Assembly: GCA_022844575.1 (NCBI GenBank) | Contig: JALHLL010000015.1 | Span: forward strand, 1 to 27,823 | Reading direction: 5' to 3' | From: a bacterium | GTDB taxonomy: Bacteria > Bacteroidota > Ignavibacteria > Kapaibacteriales > UBA961 | Length of the DNA stretch: 27,823 nt | Shown: positions 10,901-19,009 of the stretch, piece after piece | How positions within the stretch are numbered: position 1 is the stretch's first letter | Layout of the letters: each line of letters begins with the position of its first letter | Notes under the pieces: generated by a model | Database searches by the model: none | What the model saw: the letters and a program-made list of their open reading frames with translations, nothing else | What the model was told of the DNA's origin: nothing | Position numbers and translations under genes: made by a program

Positions 10901-12755
10901 CTATCCGATTTTCTATTTTTTTTACCATATCGCGTGTATTAAATACATTACGCATACTGTGTTCGGGAACAGTATTATTATTGGCAATATGATTATATTT
11001 ATTATCGAATGATTTGCAGGATATTTGTGATGTTCCTTGTTGTTTTCTATAACCTTGATAATAATCTATAAGCGTATAGGACATAGGTTCCGTTATTGTT
11101 TTTAAACGACTATATTGAAGAACAACGGTCGGATCATAAACGTGTCCGCTCAGTTTTGCATTACAGCCGACAGGATTAAATCGTAACCATGCATAATCAT
11201 CATATCGTCTTTCATTTTTTTCATAATCGAAACTGATTGTTCTGCCTTCGGGATCTTTGATTTGTATGATATTATATGCTTCAGATGGTGTGCCGCTATG
11301 ACCGAAATAAGAATTATCGATACGTGTATTGGAGAACGGCTTCTCTAATAATAATTGAAAATCCTTATCAAATATCTGTATCGTACAATGCCCCGCATCG
11401 GCGGCATATTGTATCGAATGCTCTCCGAGTCTCGTTAAACGTGCACGACCTCGTTTATCAGTATTAATAACAGCTTTATTATCTGGGGCTCTAATATTCA
11501 CATGAGATTCATAACCAAATTTCATCAATGATCGATTATCGGATCGTATATCCACCAAATAAAATATGGTTGCGCCTGCCGCTGGGCCACCCCACAATGA
11601 CTTTGATAAACAGGGGGCTGTTTGTATTACAATTTTACCTGTATAATAATCATTACCATAGGGTGCGATATGCTCCACAAAAATATACTCCAATCCATCA
11701 CCGGGATAATAATGTACTTTCCGTGGTTTAAAATGAGTGAATTCCGATACATGTTTCCAATTACCGTATGCTCCATAAAGTAAATCACCATACCACGAAT
11801 CAGTCTCTAATGAAGCCGGAACGAGTGTTTCATCAAATTCCACATAAGCATATCCTTTGGCATTAGCACCTTTTTCAACATATTTGCCTGAATATCTTTC
11901 CGGCTCATTGTAAAGGTCATCAAAGGAAAATAGTGTTGTTCTCGGATTAACATTTACGAGTTCAAGTACTCCACCATCAGCACGGAGTAATTTAATAATA
12001 TCAGCCGTATTATTAACACTAATACTCTCATGCGTTCTCTCATAGGCCTTCATTGACATTCTATTACAATAATCATATCCTTCAATAAGGTATTGTTGAG
12101 GCACAAATTCATCATTTCCCCAATTTGCAGGATTGGTATATGTAGTAGCACTTTCAGGTACACCGGATGAATTTTTCGGTATCGGTACGGCACAGAAACC
12201 TATTTTCGATATAAATCCTGGTACCGGTCGCCTTGCATTCGGTGACATCACCATTTCCGTTGCCTGGGAAAATGCCTGTACAGCAAAGCCGTTAATACTT
12301 AATAACCATAAGGGTTTATTCACATTAAATTGTGACCAATATTCTTGCGGTACATCCTCGGGTCCCATATCCCATGGTCTTATATTACCGAAATGGTCTC
12401 TCGGATAATCAACAAAACATGGTGAGCACGTACTTTGATCAGAGACAGTCGTAGCCGTTTCAAATGCCGTAAAACCAACGGAACCGACATAGTTGAGCGA
12501 AATATTAATCGGATATCCGGATTTGCTATAACTTGCTAAGTTATACACATAATTGATATTCCCGGAGGCAGGAGATACAGCTATTTTACCGGAGAGTGCC
12601 AATACACTACTTGTTTTATATCCGTTATTATTTTTTGCATCTGATAAATTGTTTAATTGGCTCTCCGATTGCGAGGGAATATCTTGTGCAATAATAATCC
12701 CGTTTACGCTTAATACTATAAGAATTAAGAGTATGCTAATATATTTTATATTCAT
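4905..12755 (-). CDS. Giant secreted RHS-repeat protein with variable C-terminal tip (putative toxin)
   Basis: About 2616 aa. The start is set at the ATG at 12755 because GAGG lies 9 bases upstream and the product begins with a signal peptide (MNIKYISILLILIVLSV, cleavage near IIAQ). An ATG at 12770 directly abuts the previous stop. YD/RHS-type repeats are clear at about residues 1535-1550 (HGRPILTVQPDG), 1625-1690 (DDYGRVKYKYN, YDKAGNTRF) and 1875-1940 (YDERGRVEAQV, YDHKGRLNKV). The RHS-associated core spans about 2286-2388 (DHLGSTR, YEPFGK, YDYITGRFMAVDPLWEKY, ending DPNG). The final 228 residues are unrelated to the shell and contain HEILEGY (2525-2531) and a later AHN histidine (2550), suggesting a zinc-peptidase-like site. 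By family knowledge the RHS shell encloses and releases the tip. A Sec signal argues against T6SS delivery. No T9SS sorting domain is visible at its end. Confidence 0.9.
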   Translation of the reverse strand: MNIKYISILLILIVLSVNGIIIAQDIPSQSESQLNNLSDAKNNNGYKTSSVLALSGKIAVSPASGNINYVYNLASYSKSGYPINISLNYVGSVGFTAFETATTVSDQSTCSPCFVDYPRDHFGNIRPWDMGPEDVPQEYWSQFNVNKPLWLLSINGFAVQAFSQATEMVMSPNARRPVPGFISKIGFCAVPIPKNSSGVPESATTYTNPANWGNDEFVPQQYLIEGYDYCNRMSMKAYERTHESISVNNTADIIKLLRADGGVLELVNVNPRTTLFSFDDLYNEPERYSGKYVEKGANAKGYAYVEFDETLVPASLETDSWYGDLLYGAYGNWKHVSEFTHFKPRKVHYYPGDGLEYIFVEHIAPYGNDYYTGKIVIQTAPCLSKSLWGGPAAGATIFYLVDIRSDNRSLMKFGYESHVNIRAPDNKAVINTDKRGRARLTRLGEHSIQYAADAGHCTIQIFDKDFQLLLEKPFSNTRIDNSYFGHSGTPSEAYNIIQIKDPEGRTISFDYEKNERRYDDYAWLRFNPVGCNAKLSGHVYDPTVVLQYSRLKTITEPMSYTLIDYYQGYRKQQGTSQISCKSFDNKYNHIANNNTVPEHSMRNVFNTRDMVKKIENRIAPNKAITTEDLYEYDGTSTNTQYCDLKQKGYGLTSLGQDNASYPYTTTIQQKIYPNIHITDANSSLNGITTSVQTITKKITFALRYWEFKDHQSKSMGQLRFSDATPIIESELKDGIEYITKTDYGVVTTSMTANLNPSNGVGTCDDGLYNLLPDVSSDFIGTHALTQEKLYWSFNNTPNTPTVLNLRLPINKKTWIKRNPNNTPTLVSYRSYQYKLAKVRDFPYSSTSDAKYLQHQYFGYGIERQVEKIHNPEDTLEVLYHNDQTYLTLPEQFTTSQTTRDIYSLSYWPLYTRSNENVEQNGTNKPPLIESRHNFSKLPDNASQLTQSLTLPNNTMRFPYSVNLPLKTIITLPDYCTILLGERFVYQQTYDPNVYLDRNTLLKKFFIGKSGVETETERFSYQNNKIRSLVDKITGVHGSYVRQQYYLDDVPSQWGGLRQNFGGYDHFYGKVYKNDWSDASIENKPMRSVIWDSERNGLSTVWTIDREEPYVQTSRIRYYKDGNTNSLDSMFLTTLYERNSLGQIVGTADANSWYHQNEYDNLGRPIFVREPGDFPKQLKSWRLNKKYTGISQSHWQYKVCVKTTPPGSTLTEEYDDVESGDGVIARPLDDGPSNNRCDDVFVRSNSGGVKVTEGHLYAHKRFYETMFTFTKNYTTLHGASMRFHIASADKCFPVRIKTYSGTTELVSRTLLLNCGQIDANSNNNKWETTLSGVPRQGVVKGEQTLESLYSTFWTIPLNATELAAINNQGNDVALKVIIEPANLNKSKDRCVISGKSSDLAPAIILDCSGTSELSLDDYTEKYVYKDATQYTLPYEIEHRQKVDDIIKTYSDYANTSTLDDDVRRKYSQYRLISPNIVRTAREGTTATNNATEYPSGTTEQFSLTDGAGRTVLAKDQENYQRKNQYDQHGRPILTVQPDGSEIVYTYSIGTPTELGLNGIGISVDFDGFCTIVSQNTVKTVGGISTISPVRRQYYDVYGRVCVEELEEGNTKLRTQYFYDVQNRTIEVINPKGQITRYWYDDYGRVKYKYNSDLGVVSYAYDKAGNTRFSQTQRQADSSKITFYEYDDLHRMTVSGEARIAEAIPALTYTPSVTRETSISLNRLTDDPSINPDVLQDNGQSEILTANVTLLSPSWYAVPFTVWSMTTVPTDGNLPCIDEERGRTAPYLSCVTSENFIGVLKGRTSNKNDFEDLGLRSFNMRTVTLYDRLPKMPRVQAGAAFLHSPFQTTWDKLAPKGSYRNLKGKVAAVAYREHEQSPMNYVQYSYDERGRVEAQVRYTDNLGWDAVYYEYNSMNLPIRVMVADAYRNHTTWYSYDHKGRLNKVWSKLGASASGLATLDPGTQAILDWNYPAVPTLTTTMRTTNLEVQQAYNPRNLVSQISYPQPGITTNYTYNNKALLSTAISKKGPTELFRQELQYNFYDLVSKHKWNHADLISHEIDAVYDVYRLKEWEYAIAGIDQKKETYAYDDVGNRLSAINNIYLPLPRTETSTAGIGLNNNELLNYHTVAGLTPLTERYHNYDANGSLDRRLIKTASIGTFTNYKYEYEDFDYTYNGLVKEYARMEMNSPNGSLVCMNTPIDNTIGSFWRYRYSSGGEREQKRLTVHPSMNNTLNWTYYLLGTDNRQYAMYEGRHNRTLVNNNRTVVWSPSEYLMYGSGSNSLISFLPTGAKEYRIIDHLGSTRCILNNTGTVINTMNYEPFGKQMQTGDVPRQGYIGKELDGESDLADHGVRKYDYITGRFMAVDPLWEKYRGLSPYHYGANNPLKILDPNGLQGIVNGTASERTDVLSNVNTRLNANFTYDANVPGLIVADPNFVPSNDEGRNFLNMVQDQNITVNINVTNDTHFFDFDPTTMLFSDPLVLVNGRFEGSTVDGSGHVTAKQYINLNHMSTIEQTLQQPGSKAESVVHEILEGYVGAVQNPGGTYATAFQSAHNSVLRMMGSTTHFVPFDGADHRNGVHYYGYGIQGTTDGVVLVFYNLQTKIFSQNNNPRKITNPTSF

Positions 12756-12770
12756 AATTATTAACCTCAT

Positions 12771-13754
12771 TTACTTAAATACAACAAATGAACTACTACT
12801 GATTATATACTGTCCGTCACAATAGACATTGAGAGTATATATTCCTGAGGACATTCCTTCCGTTGACAGAATATACTCGCCCTTCGGCACTTTATTCGGG
12901 AGCTCAAATTCTTTTTCTATCTTACCTATATTATTGATTACTTTAAAAGAATAACATGGATCACCAAGGCCTTCAAAGCGTATAATGACATATTCCCGAG
13001 AAGGATTCGGAGCAAAGGATAAAGTAGCTCCGTTACCTAATAAACCGGTATAAACTGTGGGAGTATAATCTTCATTCCTTTTGGGCATACCCGAGCCACC
13101 GGTCACAAAGTAATAACTTGCTTGATACGATACATCCCGTACTGCGGAATCTACTAATTGTTTATTTACTTCCAGTCTTAATGCGGAAAAAGGACTACTA
13201 ATAACCGAATCTATATCACCTATATCGACATGCCATAAAGTATCCATCGAATCCTGTCCATATAATACTATTCTATGTGATGTGTCGGATGCCGTTGTAT
13301 CGGAAGCGGTTTTGCCTGATATTATGATCATTATATCGACCAGAGAATCTGTTGATGCCATTAAATATGATACTTTTCCTGCCATCTCAAAAAATGACGG
13401 TTTATCTATTCTCGTATACCACACTTTTTGCGAATCAGGTACTCCAACCGTATCATAACACGGACAATATTCCATACTGTCTCTTGGTAATGTACAACGA
13501 CCCCAAAAGATATACTTCGGTAAAAAAACATTACTGTAGCGTAATGTATCAACATCTTTTTTACTTGCAGATATGATAACCGTATCCTCATAACAATCAT
13601 TGTTCAGGTGACCTATATATGAGATTTTATACAAGGAATCATTACTATAGTTGGGACGACAAAAATTATTCGTCGAATCACATTGAGAGCGAGACGAAGA
13701 CACTATGGTAAAAAACACCATTATTAGTAGAATAAAAGAAAGATTGTGTTTCAT
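12771..13754 (-). CDS. Secreted protein with T9SS type A sorting domain
   Basis: About 327 aa from the ATG at 13754, two bases after the stop of the preceding gene. This start gives a signal peptide (MKHNLSFILLIMVFFTIVSSSRSQ); a longer frame to 13781 would add nine residues ahead of it and overlap the preceding gene. The middle has several Asp/Ser-rich loops and Cys pairs (RCTLPRDSMEYCPCYD) but no domain I recognise. The last 75 or so residues (FAPNPSREYVIIRFEG, then MSSGIYTLNVYCDGQYI) are a type A T9SS C-terminal sorting domain, so the protein should be exported through type IX and placed on the surface or released. The stop is followed directly by the RHS translation start region, so the genes are co-transcribed. 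It may be a surface partner of the RHS protein; this is inferred from the operon. Confidence 0.85.
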   Translation of the reverse strand: MKHNLSFILLIMVFFTIVSSSRSQCDSTNNFCRPNYSNDSLYKISYIGHLNNDCYEDTVIISASKKDVDTLRYSNVFLPKYIFWGRCTLPRDSMEYCPCYDTVGVPDSQKVWYTRIDKPSFFEMAGKVSYLMASTDSLVDIMIIISGKTASDTTASDTSHRIVLYGQDSMDTLWHVDIGDIDSVISSPFSALRLEVNKQLVDSAVRDVSYQASYYFVTGGSGMPKRNEDYTPTVYTGLLGNGATLSFAPNPSREYVIIRFEGLGDPCYSFKVINNIGKIEKEFELPNKVPKGEYILSTEGMSSGIYTLNVYCDGQYIISSSSFVVFK

Positions 13755-13756
13755 TG

Positions 13757-14335
13757 TTATTTCCCAAAAAATATTTTCCAAACATCATCGCACATATATT
13801 TACATTCAACAAGTTCACAATCCACAGGCTCAAAATTGCGTGGGATATGTGTTATCGCAACCTCATCACAATCGGGTATATGCTTATACTCATAATACTG
13901 ACAGCAATTATTATCGTTTAGGCAATGCCCTATCCTATTTACCCATTCGACTCCTGAAGTATTATCATAATGCCAACAGGCAGGTCCCATAACACGTACT
14001 TTTGTCGTGCCTCCACCTGTCGGCATCGGAAATCCGGGTACATTGTTTTGCAGTAGCAATAGTATTCCCAGAGCGACGATTTGTTCGACCGTATATGCTG
14101 AACACGGTGTTAATAACTTAACGTTTAGAATCTTAATGTCCCAATGTCCATTACACTCATTTGCAAAACGTTCATATTCGATACGCAAAGAGCAACCGTT
14201 AACATTATCTGTATAATCGTATGTATGAACTGTGATGACATTGAGTGTACAGGGTTCGCATAATTCTCCCTGCTGAGCACTACTAATGAAAAGAATCGTC
14301 ATGATACCCACAACAAAACAGAAGAGTAATCGCAT
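13757..14335 (-). CDS. Cys-rich secreted protein of unknown function
   Basis: 192 aa with a signal peptide (MRLLFCFVVGIMTILFISSAQQ). The mature part holds about 13 cysteines, including CEPC, NNCC and spaced pairs near the C-terminus (DCELVECKYMC), suggesting several disulfides in an exported protein. A hydrophobic helix-like segment (QIVALGILLLLQ) lies in the middle and could be a membrane or packing helix. No family is recognised. It is the first gene of the four-gene RHS operon and its stop lies two bases from the next start. A weak purine stretch (GAGAAATTT) precedes the ATG. It may help fold, anchor or present the downstream RHS protein, but nothing in the sequence proves this. Confidence 0.75.
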   Translation of the reverse strand: MRLLFCFVVGIMTILFISSAQQGELCEPCTLNVITVHTYDYTDNVNGCSLRIEYERFANECNGHWDIKILNVKLLTPCSAYTVEQIVALGILLLLQNNVPGFPMPTGGGTTKVRVMGPACWHYDNTSGVEWVNRIGHCLNDNNCCQYYEYKHIPDCDEVAITHIPRNFEPVDCELVECKYMCDDVWKIFFGK

Positions 14336-15019
14336 AAATTTCTCACTATATAAGTTTATTGTTGCTATATTTTACAGGCATTACCTCACTGGTTATGATA
14401 CGGAATAGCTAACGCATGTGCGGTAGGAAATCACAAGCAAATCCAGAATGGTGTATTTAATATTTAAGCTCTATCTATAACCAAAATGATTTAGGCATTT
14501 TCTAACATTGTTTATACTCTGCAGTGGAGCTACAGTACCATACTAAAATACGCAAATTGTTTTTACTTACATGTATTTTGTGTTAAAATTAGTTAACAAA
14601 TAATCTGTTTTTCCAGACACGAAGTAATATGTTTATAAACAAGTATATAGAAAGAGGAATGTAAAACAAGGAGTGTTCATCGATACACTTTTTTGATGAC
14701 ACAAAGTCGGCTATAATCTTGAAGAATTGATCTTAAACCGCTACCGAAGATGAAAGCTCGTGGAAAATTAACAACCTATTACACTTTCTCCTGACTTACT
14801 CCATCAATGAACGACTTTTTGAAGCATAAGACAAAAGCGCGATGTAAAAAACTTGGTTGTATAACGATACGGATTAGTTTCATACGGTGTTTTTATATGA
14901 TATGGAACAAAAAAAAGTGTGTGCCGATGAACCATATTCAATTTTTTTTTTCAGAAACCATGACAACAACATTATAAGAATCAATAAAAAAATAGATTTT
15001 ACCTTTCTATGTTAAACGA

Positions 15020-15223
15020 ATGATACAGATTTTTGGACAGACCTTTTCCTCCGATGAAAAAATTGTTCGGGATTTGATAAAAGAATAAATGTACCCCATT
15101 GATACCGCACAAACACTAAAATCTCTTGCTATTTTTATAAAAAATCCCAAAGAACTATACGGTTTTCCTCTACAATCCTCAATAACATTTTGTAACGAAT
15201 TATATAAAAGAAGAAAAGTCTGA
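15020..15223 (+). pseudogene. Possible interrupted small gene (two in-frame peptides split by a stop)
   Basis: An ATG at 15020 opens 22 codons (MIQIFGQTFSSDEKIVRDL...) to a TAA at 15086-15088. An ATG follows at once in the same frame and opens 44 more codons (MYPIDTAQTLKSLAIFIK...NELYKRRKV) to a TGA at 15221. Residue composition looks protein-like throughout and the frame is continuous apart from the one stop. It may be a remnant of a longer protein. No family is recognised and chance cannot be excluded. Confidence 0.25.
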
Positions 15224-15363
15224 TTTTTTTCTCAAAATATAGAGAAAAGGGACATTCCGACCTCAAATCGTCACTTTTGTATTGAGGAAATATACTCCAC
15301 CATGAGGAAATCCGAAAAAAAAGGTTGAAAACGGGTACTTTTTTGGCTTTTTTATATGCTCCC

Positions 15364-15423
15364 TGTACTCATGTGTACTCTCCCGTACTCATCTGTACTC
15401 TCCCGTACTCATCTGTACTCTCC
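15364..15423. repeat. Tandem array: three 20-base units, six GTACTC hexamers at exact 10-base spacing
   Basis: Units at 15364-15383, 15384-15403 and 15404-15423 are near-identical (CGTACTCATCTGTACTCTCC; the first differs at two positions). Each unit holds two GTACTC hexamers, at 15365, 15375, 15385, 15395, 15405 and 15415. The spacing is one helical turn, so all six copies face the same side of the DNA. A degenerate GGGACTTT follows. It resembles an iteron-like or multi-site operator array, though a simple replication-slippage minisatellite would look the same. Confidence 0.8.
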
Positions 15424-15805
15424 GGGACTTTTCACTGTTTTCGTAGCGTTTTTTATGTGATAAAGAGGGTATGCGAATGGAAAGCAGGGCGCAATAACTT
15501 ATAAATTAGACGATACTGTACATCAAAACAGTCGGTTCACTTATATGAGTGATGTGTACATTCCCGCTAATCGGATTTTTTTTTCATTTAGTAAATACCT
15601 TTTGTCAGCTTCGAAAAGATATGAGCAGAGAGTAAAAGGTATTCGCTATCAGTTCCGATAGGTTTGTAGTATGTTTACGATTATGATTAAACATAAACCC
15701 AAAAATTAGAAACTTAGGCAAAATGTAGTTTTATCTTTGAGTGTATTTTCTTTGTAAGACAATAAACTCATAATCTTACGGAAAGTCTTTGCATCCATAT
15801 CAAAT

Positions 15806-16288
15806 TTGCTGCATACCTGCTCTTGCGATCATGAAATGGCACTTTTCGACTATTTTTTTCGCTTATTATATCTGGTTCAGCAGTTTTTTGGGGCTTATCT
15901 GCTTATCTCTTCGATTCATAGTATTATTGTGGTTGATAGTATTAATATTATCAAATCTTGTAGAAGTTGTTTTAGATTGGTAATTATTGGTATTTCACGG
16001 GTTCATATACTCCGTTTCCGGCAAGAATGGTATTTTTCCTTCCCAATCCTTAACAACCCGATGTCAAAACTAAAGAATAGCTACATTGTAAAAAGTAGAA
16101 AAATAACAATACAACATGTTTTTTTTGATTGCAAGAAAAAATCTTGTCTTGCAAAAGATGTTCGTCTGCTAAGAGGGCATTTGATTGCTATTGAACATTC
16201 AGAAACTGTGTTTAGAGACCATGTTCTTGTAAGTTTTATAAGTCAAAAACTTACTATCTTTTTTGAATCGAAGGACTACTTTGGATGA
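15806..16288 (+). CDS. Uncertain open frame of 160 codons, unknown
   Basis: The frame from an ATG at 15806 encodes a hydrophobic first half (YFFRLLYLVQQFFGAYLLIS) and a basic second half (KLKNSYIVKSRKITIQHVFF). No domain is recognised. In the same frame beyond its stop, the reading continues to 16438 as a second open stretch with an HTH-like segment, so the pair could be one broken gene. AT-rich DNA easily yields frames of this length by chance, so the call is weak. Confidence 0.2.
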   Translation: MLHTCSCDHEMALFDYFFRLLYLVQQFFGAYLLISSIHSIIVVDSINIIKSCRSCFRLVIIGISRVHILRFRQEWYFSFPILNNPMSKLKNSYIVKSRKITIQHVFFDCKKKSCLAKDVRLLRGHLIAIEHSETVFRDHVLVSFISQKLTIFFESKDYFG

Positions 16289-16438
16289 AGAGATATACAC
16301 TTTATAGTTCTTGCTTCCATTTTCTTCGGATATGAAAGGCAGAAGTACAAAGGAATGGCTATATCTTTTAGTTTAGACTTAAATGATATGTGCGAAATGA
16401 GTGGCATCACATATCGTATCATTGACCTTGAGAAGTGA
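16289..16438 (+). pseudogene. Possible XRE-type helix-turn-helix remnant
   Basis: With no start codon at its head, this open stretch reads FFGYERQKYKG, then LDLNDMCEMSGITYRIIDLEK, then a stop at 16436-16438. The second part resembles the recognition region of XRE-family repressors (LaeLsGIsxrtIxxiEkG). It ends 79 bases before hsdM, where control genes of restriction systems often lie. The match is short, the helix is truncated, and there is an unusual insertion between the first two parts, so a decayed regulator is only a possibility. Confidence 0.25.
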
Positions 16439-16478
16439 AATTCATCTTACGGGAAAAATGTGTAAATTGATGTTTTTA

Positions 16479-16493
16479 TACTAAAATTTAGTA
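16479..16493. promoter_or_regulatory. 15-base palindrome just upstream of hsdM, candidate operator or promoter element
   Basis: TACTAAAATTTAGTA has two 7-base arms around a central A and lies 24 bases before the hsdM start. Such a spot fits an operator overlapping the promoter. AT-rich DNA gives short palindromes by chance, and no matching second copy was found. Confidence 0.3.
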
Positions 16494-16517
16494 ACCGATA
16501 TAGGATTTTACGGAGAG

Positions 16518-18974
16518 ATGGCAATAAAGAAATCGGAAATATATGCTACCCTATGGGCAAGTTGTGATGAGTTACGAGGAAGTATGGATGCGAGTCAGTA
16601 TAAGGATTATATCTTAGTACTACTGTTTATGAAGTATGTATCCGATAAAAAAGACCGCCTTATGGTATTGGAACCCGGTACAACGTTTACGGATATGTTA
16701 GCAGCCCGTAATCAAACGGATATTGGTGAACGACTGAACACGATAATCTCAAAATTTGCTCAAAACAATAATCTAGATGGTATTATAACCGAAGCGGATT
16801 TTGATGATAGCAATAAGTTGGGGCAGGGTAAGGAAAAAGTTGATCGCTTAAGTAATCTGCTCAATATTTTCAACCGTCCGGAACTGAACTTTGCCAATAA
16901 TCGTACCGGTGATGATGATTTGCTTGGTGATGCTTATGAGTATCTGATGAAACACTTTGCTACACAAAGCGGCAAAAGTAAAGGGCAGTTCTATACCCCC
17001 TCGGAAGTGTCGCGTATTATGGCGCAGTTAATAGATGTACGACTTTCTAAAAGCGGAAAAGACTCAATATATGACCCGACATGCGGTTCAGCTTCTTTAT
17101 TGTTAAAAGCTGCGGAGCTCGCTCCCCACATATCAATATACGGACAAGAGTATGACAATGCAACACGCGCCTTAGCGGTAATGAATATGTGGTTGCATGG
17201 GCATAGCACTGCCGAAGTAAAATTAGGCAATACATTAGCATCCCCACAATTGTTCGAATCAAAGTCAACGGCTTTAAAACAATTCGACTATGCCGTAGCT
17301 AATCCGCCATTTAGTTATAAAGCATGGACAAACGGTTTTGTTCCTGAAAGTGATCTGTACGGACGATTTGACGGTTATGGAGTTCCCCCGCAAAAAAATG
17401 GAGACTATGCTTTTTTGCTTCATATTCTCAAGTCCTTAAAATCTACGGGCAAGGCATGTATTGTATTACCTTTGGGTGTTTTGTTTCGTGGTAATGCCGA
17501 AGGCGAAATACGAAAAAACATTGTAAAACGTGGGTATATAAAAGCAATTATCGGTTTACCGCCCAATTTATTCTTTGGTACGGGTATAGCCGCTTGTTTA
17601 ATCGTATTGGATAAACAAGGTACATTTAAGAACAAAGCGGATGAAAGTGCCATTTTTATAGTCGATGCCAGTAAGCATTTTATTAAGGATGGCAATAAGA
17701 ATCGCCTACGTGAACAAGATATACATAAGGTTGTCGATACGTATAAGAATAGAACCGAGATACGAGGATATTCGCGATTAGTACCTATTGAAGAAATTGC
17801 CGACCCTAAGAACGACTATAATCTTAATATTCCGAGATATATAGAAAATACGGAACCGGAAGATATACATAATATTGAAGCACATTTACATGGCGGATTG
17901 CCCAAGTTTGATATTGATGTCTTACAAGAGTATTGGGATGTGTACCCTACTATTAAAACAGAACTACTGACAATAATTCACAAAAGACCGAATTATTATC
18001 AATTGAATGTACATAAGGATGAAATTAAAAGTACTATTTTCAATCATCCCGAATTTACATCGTATAGTAAAAAGCTGAAAAAGATATTTACGGAATGGAA
18101 AAATGAAGCCGTACAGTATGCACAAACTTTTGAGAAAGGAATAAAACCGAAGGAGATAATACGTACTATTTCCGAATCACTTTTACAAAAATACGATAAG
18201 AAGAAACTTGTTGATAAATATACGATATATCAGTTATTGATGGATTATTGGTCTGAAACTATGCAAGATGACTGTTATGTATTGACAAGAGAAGGATGGG
18301 AAGCAGGTAATACCGTTTCGCGGAAAATAAGAAGAATAAAAAAAGGCAATACCGACGAGATAAAAATCATTTCAGGAATTGAAGGTTTGGAAGGTGCATT
18401 GATTCCCCCTACCCTTATCATTGATATATTTTTTGCTAAAGAGAATAAAACGATTAACGAGAATAGAACGAAAATTGATGAATTAAGTGCAGAGATGGAT
18501 GAATTGTTGGAAGAACATGGAGGCGAAGAGGGATACTTAGTGAATGCTGTGGATGATAAAGGAAAGATAACAAAAAAGAGTATTGAGAAAGCGTTAAAAA
18601 TATGTGGAAAAAGAACAAAGGAAAATGCTGATGAATATGATACAATAAAGAACTACAAAGAGTGTATGGAAGACTTGGACAAAGTGAGTTCTCTTCTAAG
18701 ATCATTACTGTTATTGTTAGAACAACATATAGAAAAAAAATACAATGAACTGACGATAGAGCAAAGAAGGGATATTGTTATTGAAAGAAAATGGATGGCG
18801 GAAATGGATAAACGTATTACAAACCGGATGGATGCAATAAGCCAATCGCTTTTTATACGCTTAAAGGAATTAACGGAAAGATATGAAGTGACATTACAAC
18901 AATGGAATACTGAAGTACAGGATTTGGAAAAAAAAGTTAATAAGCATTTACAAAAAATGGGATACACTCTGTAA
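16518..18974 (+). CDS. hsdM: Type I restriction-modification DNA methyltransferase subunit
   Basis: 818 aa. It transfers a methyl group from S-adenosylmethionine to adenine at the site chosen by HsdS, and is also needed in the restriction complex. Residues 1-125 form the HsdM N-terminal helical domain (LWASCDELRGSMDASQYKDYIL). The N6-adenine methylase domain follows with GQFYTPSEVS (156-165), motif I DPTCGSAS (186-193), and catalytic motif IV NPPF (262-265). From about 430 there is a long extension to the C-terminus ending in a coiled-coil-like region, longer than the roughly 500 aa classic HsdM but seen in other 800-aa members. GGAG sits only two bases before the ATG, closer than usual. First gene of the five-gene operon; hsdS follows after 35 bases. 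Confidence 0.96.
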   Translation: MAIKKSEIYATLWASCDELRGSMDASQYKDYILVLLFMKYVSDKKDRLMVLEPGTTFTDMLAARNQTDIGERLNTIISKFAQNNNLDGIITEADFDDSNKLGQGKEKVDRLSNLLNIFNRPELNFANNRTGDDDLLGDAYEYLMKHFATQSGKSKGQFYTPSEVSRIMAQLIDVRLSKSGKDSIYDPTCGSASLLLKAAELAPHISIYGQEYDNATRALAVMNMWLHGHSTAEVKLGNTLASPQLFESKSTALKQFDYAVANPPFSYKAWTNGFVPESDLYGRFDGYGVPPQKNGDYAFLLHILKSLKSTGKACIVLPLGVLFRGNAEGEIRKNIVKRGYIKAIIGLPPNLFFGTGIAACLIVLDKQGTFKNKADESAIFIVDASKHFIKDGNKNRLREQDIHKVVDTYKNRTEIRGYSRLVPIEEIADPKNDYNLNIPRYIENTEPEDIHNIEAHLHGGLPKFDIDVLQEYWDVYPTIKTELLTIIHKRPNYYQLNVHKDEIKSTIFNHPEFTSYSKKLKKIFTEWKNEAVQYAQTFEKGIKPKEIIRTISESLLQKYDKKKLVDKYTIYQLLMDYWSETMQDDCYVLTREGWEAGNTVSRKIRRIKKGNTDEIKIISGIEGLEGALIPPTLIIDIFFAKENKTINENRTKIDELSAEMDELLEEHGGEEGYLVNAVDDKGKITKKSIEKALKICGKRTKENADEYDTIKNYKECMEDLDKVSSLLRSLLLLLEQHIEKKYNELTIEQRRDIVIERKWMAEMDKRITNRMDAISQSLFIRLKELTERYEVTLQQWNTEVQDLEKKVNKHLQKMGYTL

Positions 18975-19009
18975 AATATAATGTTAGTATAAGTTGCATA
19001 AAGAATGAT

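Larger units (their letters stand above)
14336..16517. other. 2.2-kb stretch without a convincing gene between divergent operons
   Basis: This stretch separates the minus-strand RHS operon from the plus-strand restriction operon. Frames are short and broken. One pair of adjacent in-frame peptides (15020-15088 and 15089-15223) reads like coding sequence interrupted by a single stop. A longer open frame at 15806-16288 matches nothing known to me, and a possible HTH remnant ends at 16438. A 10-base-periodic GTACTC array lies at 15364-15423. The pattern suggests decayed genes, perhaps an old mobile element or regulator, plus control DNA for the two flanking operons. Confidence 0.6.

Noticed and set aside
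4905..12755. RHS protein as a type VI secretion effector or Tc toxin B/C component
   Set aside because: It has a Sec signal peptide, and no VgrG, PAAR, Hcp, TcA or TcC-like gene is in the window.
15364..15423. Tandem repeat as a CRISPR array
   Set aside because: Units are contiguous 20-base copies without spacers, and no cas genes are present.
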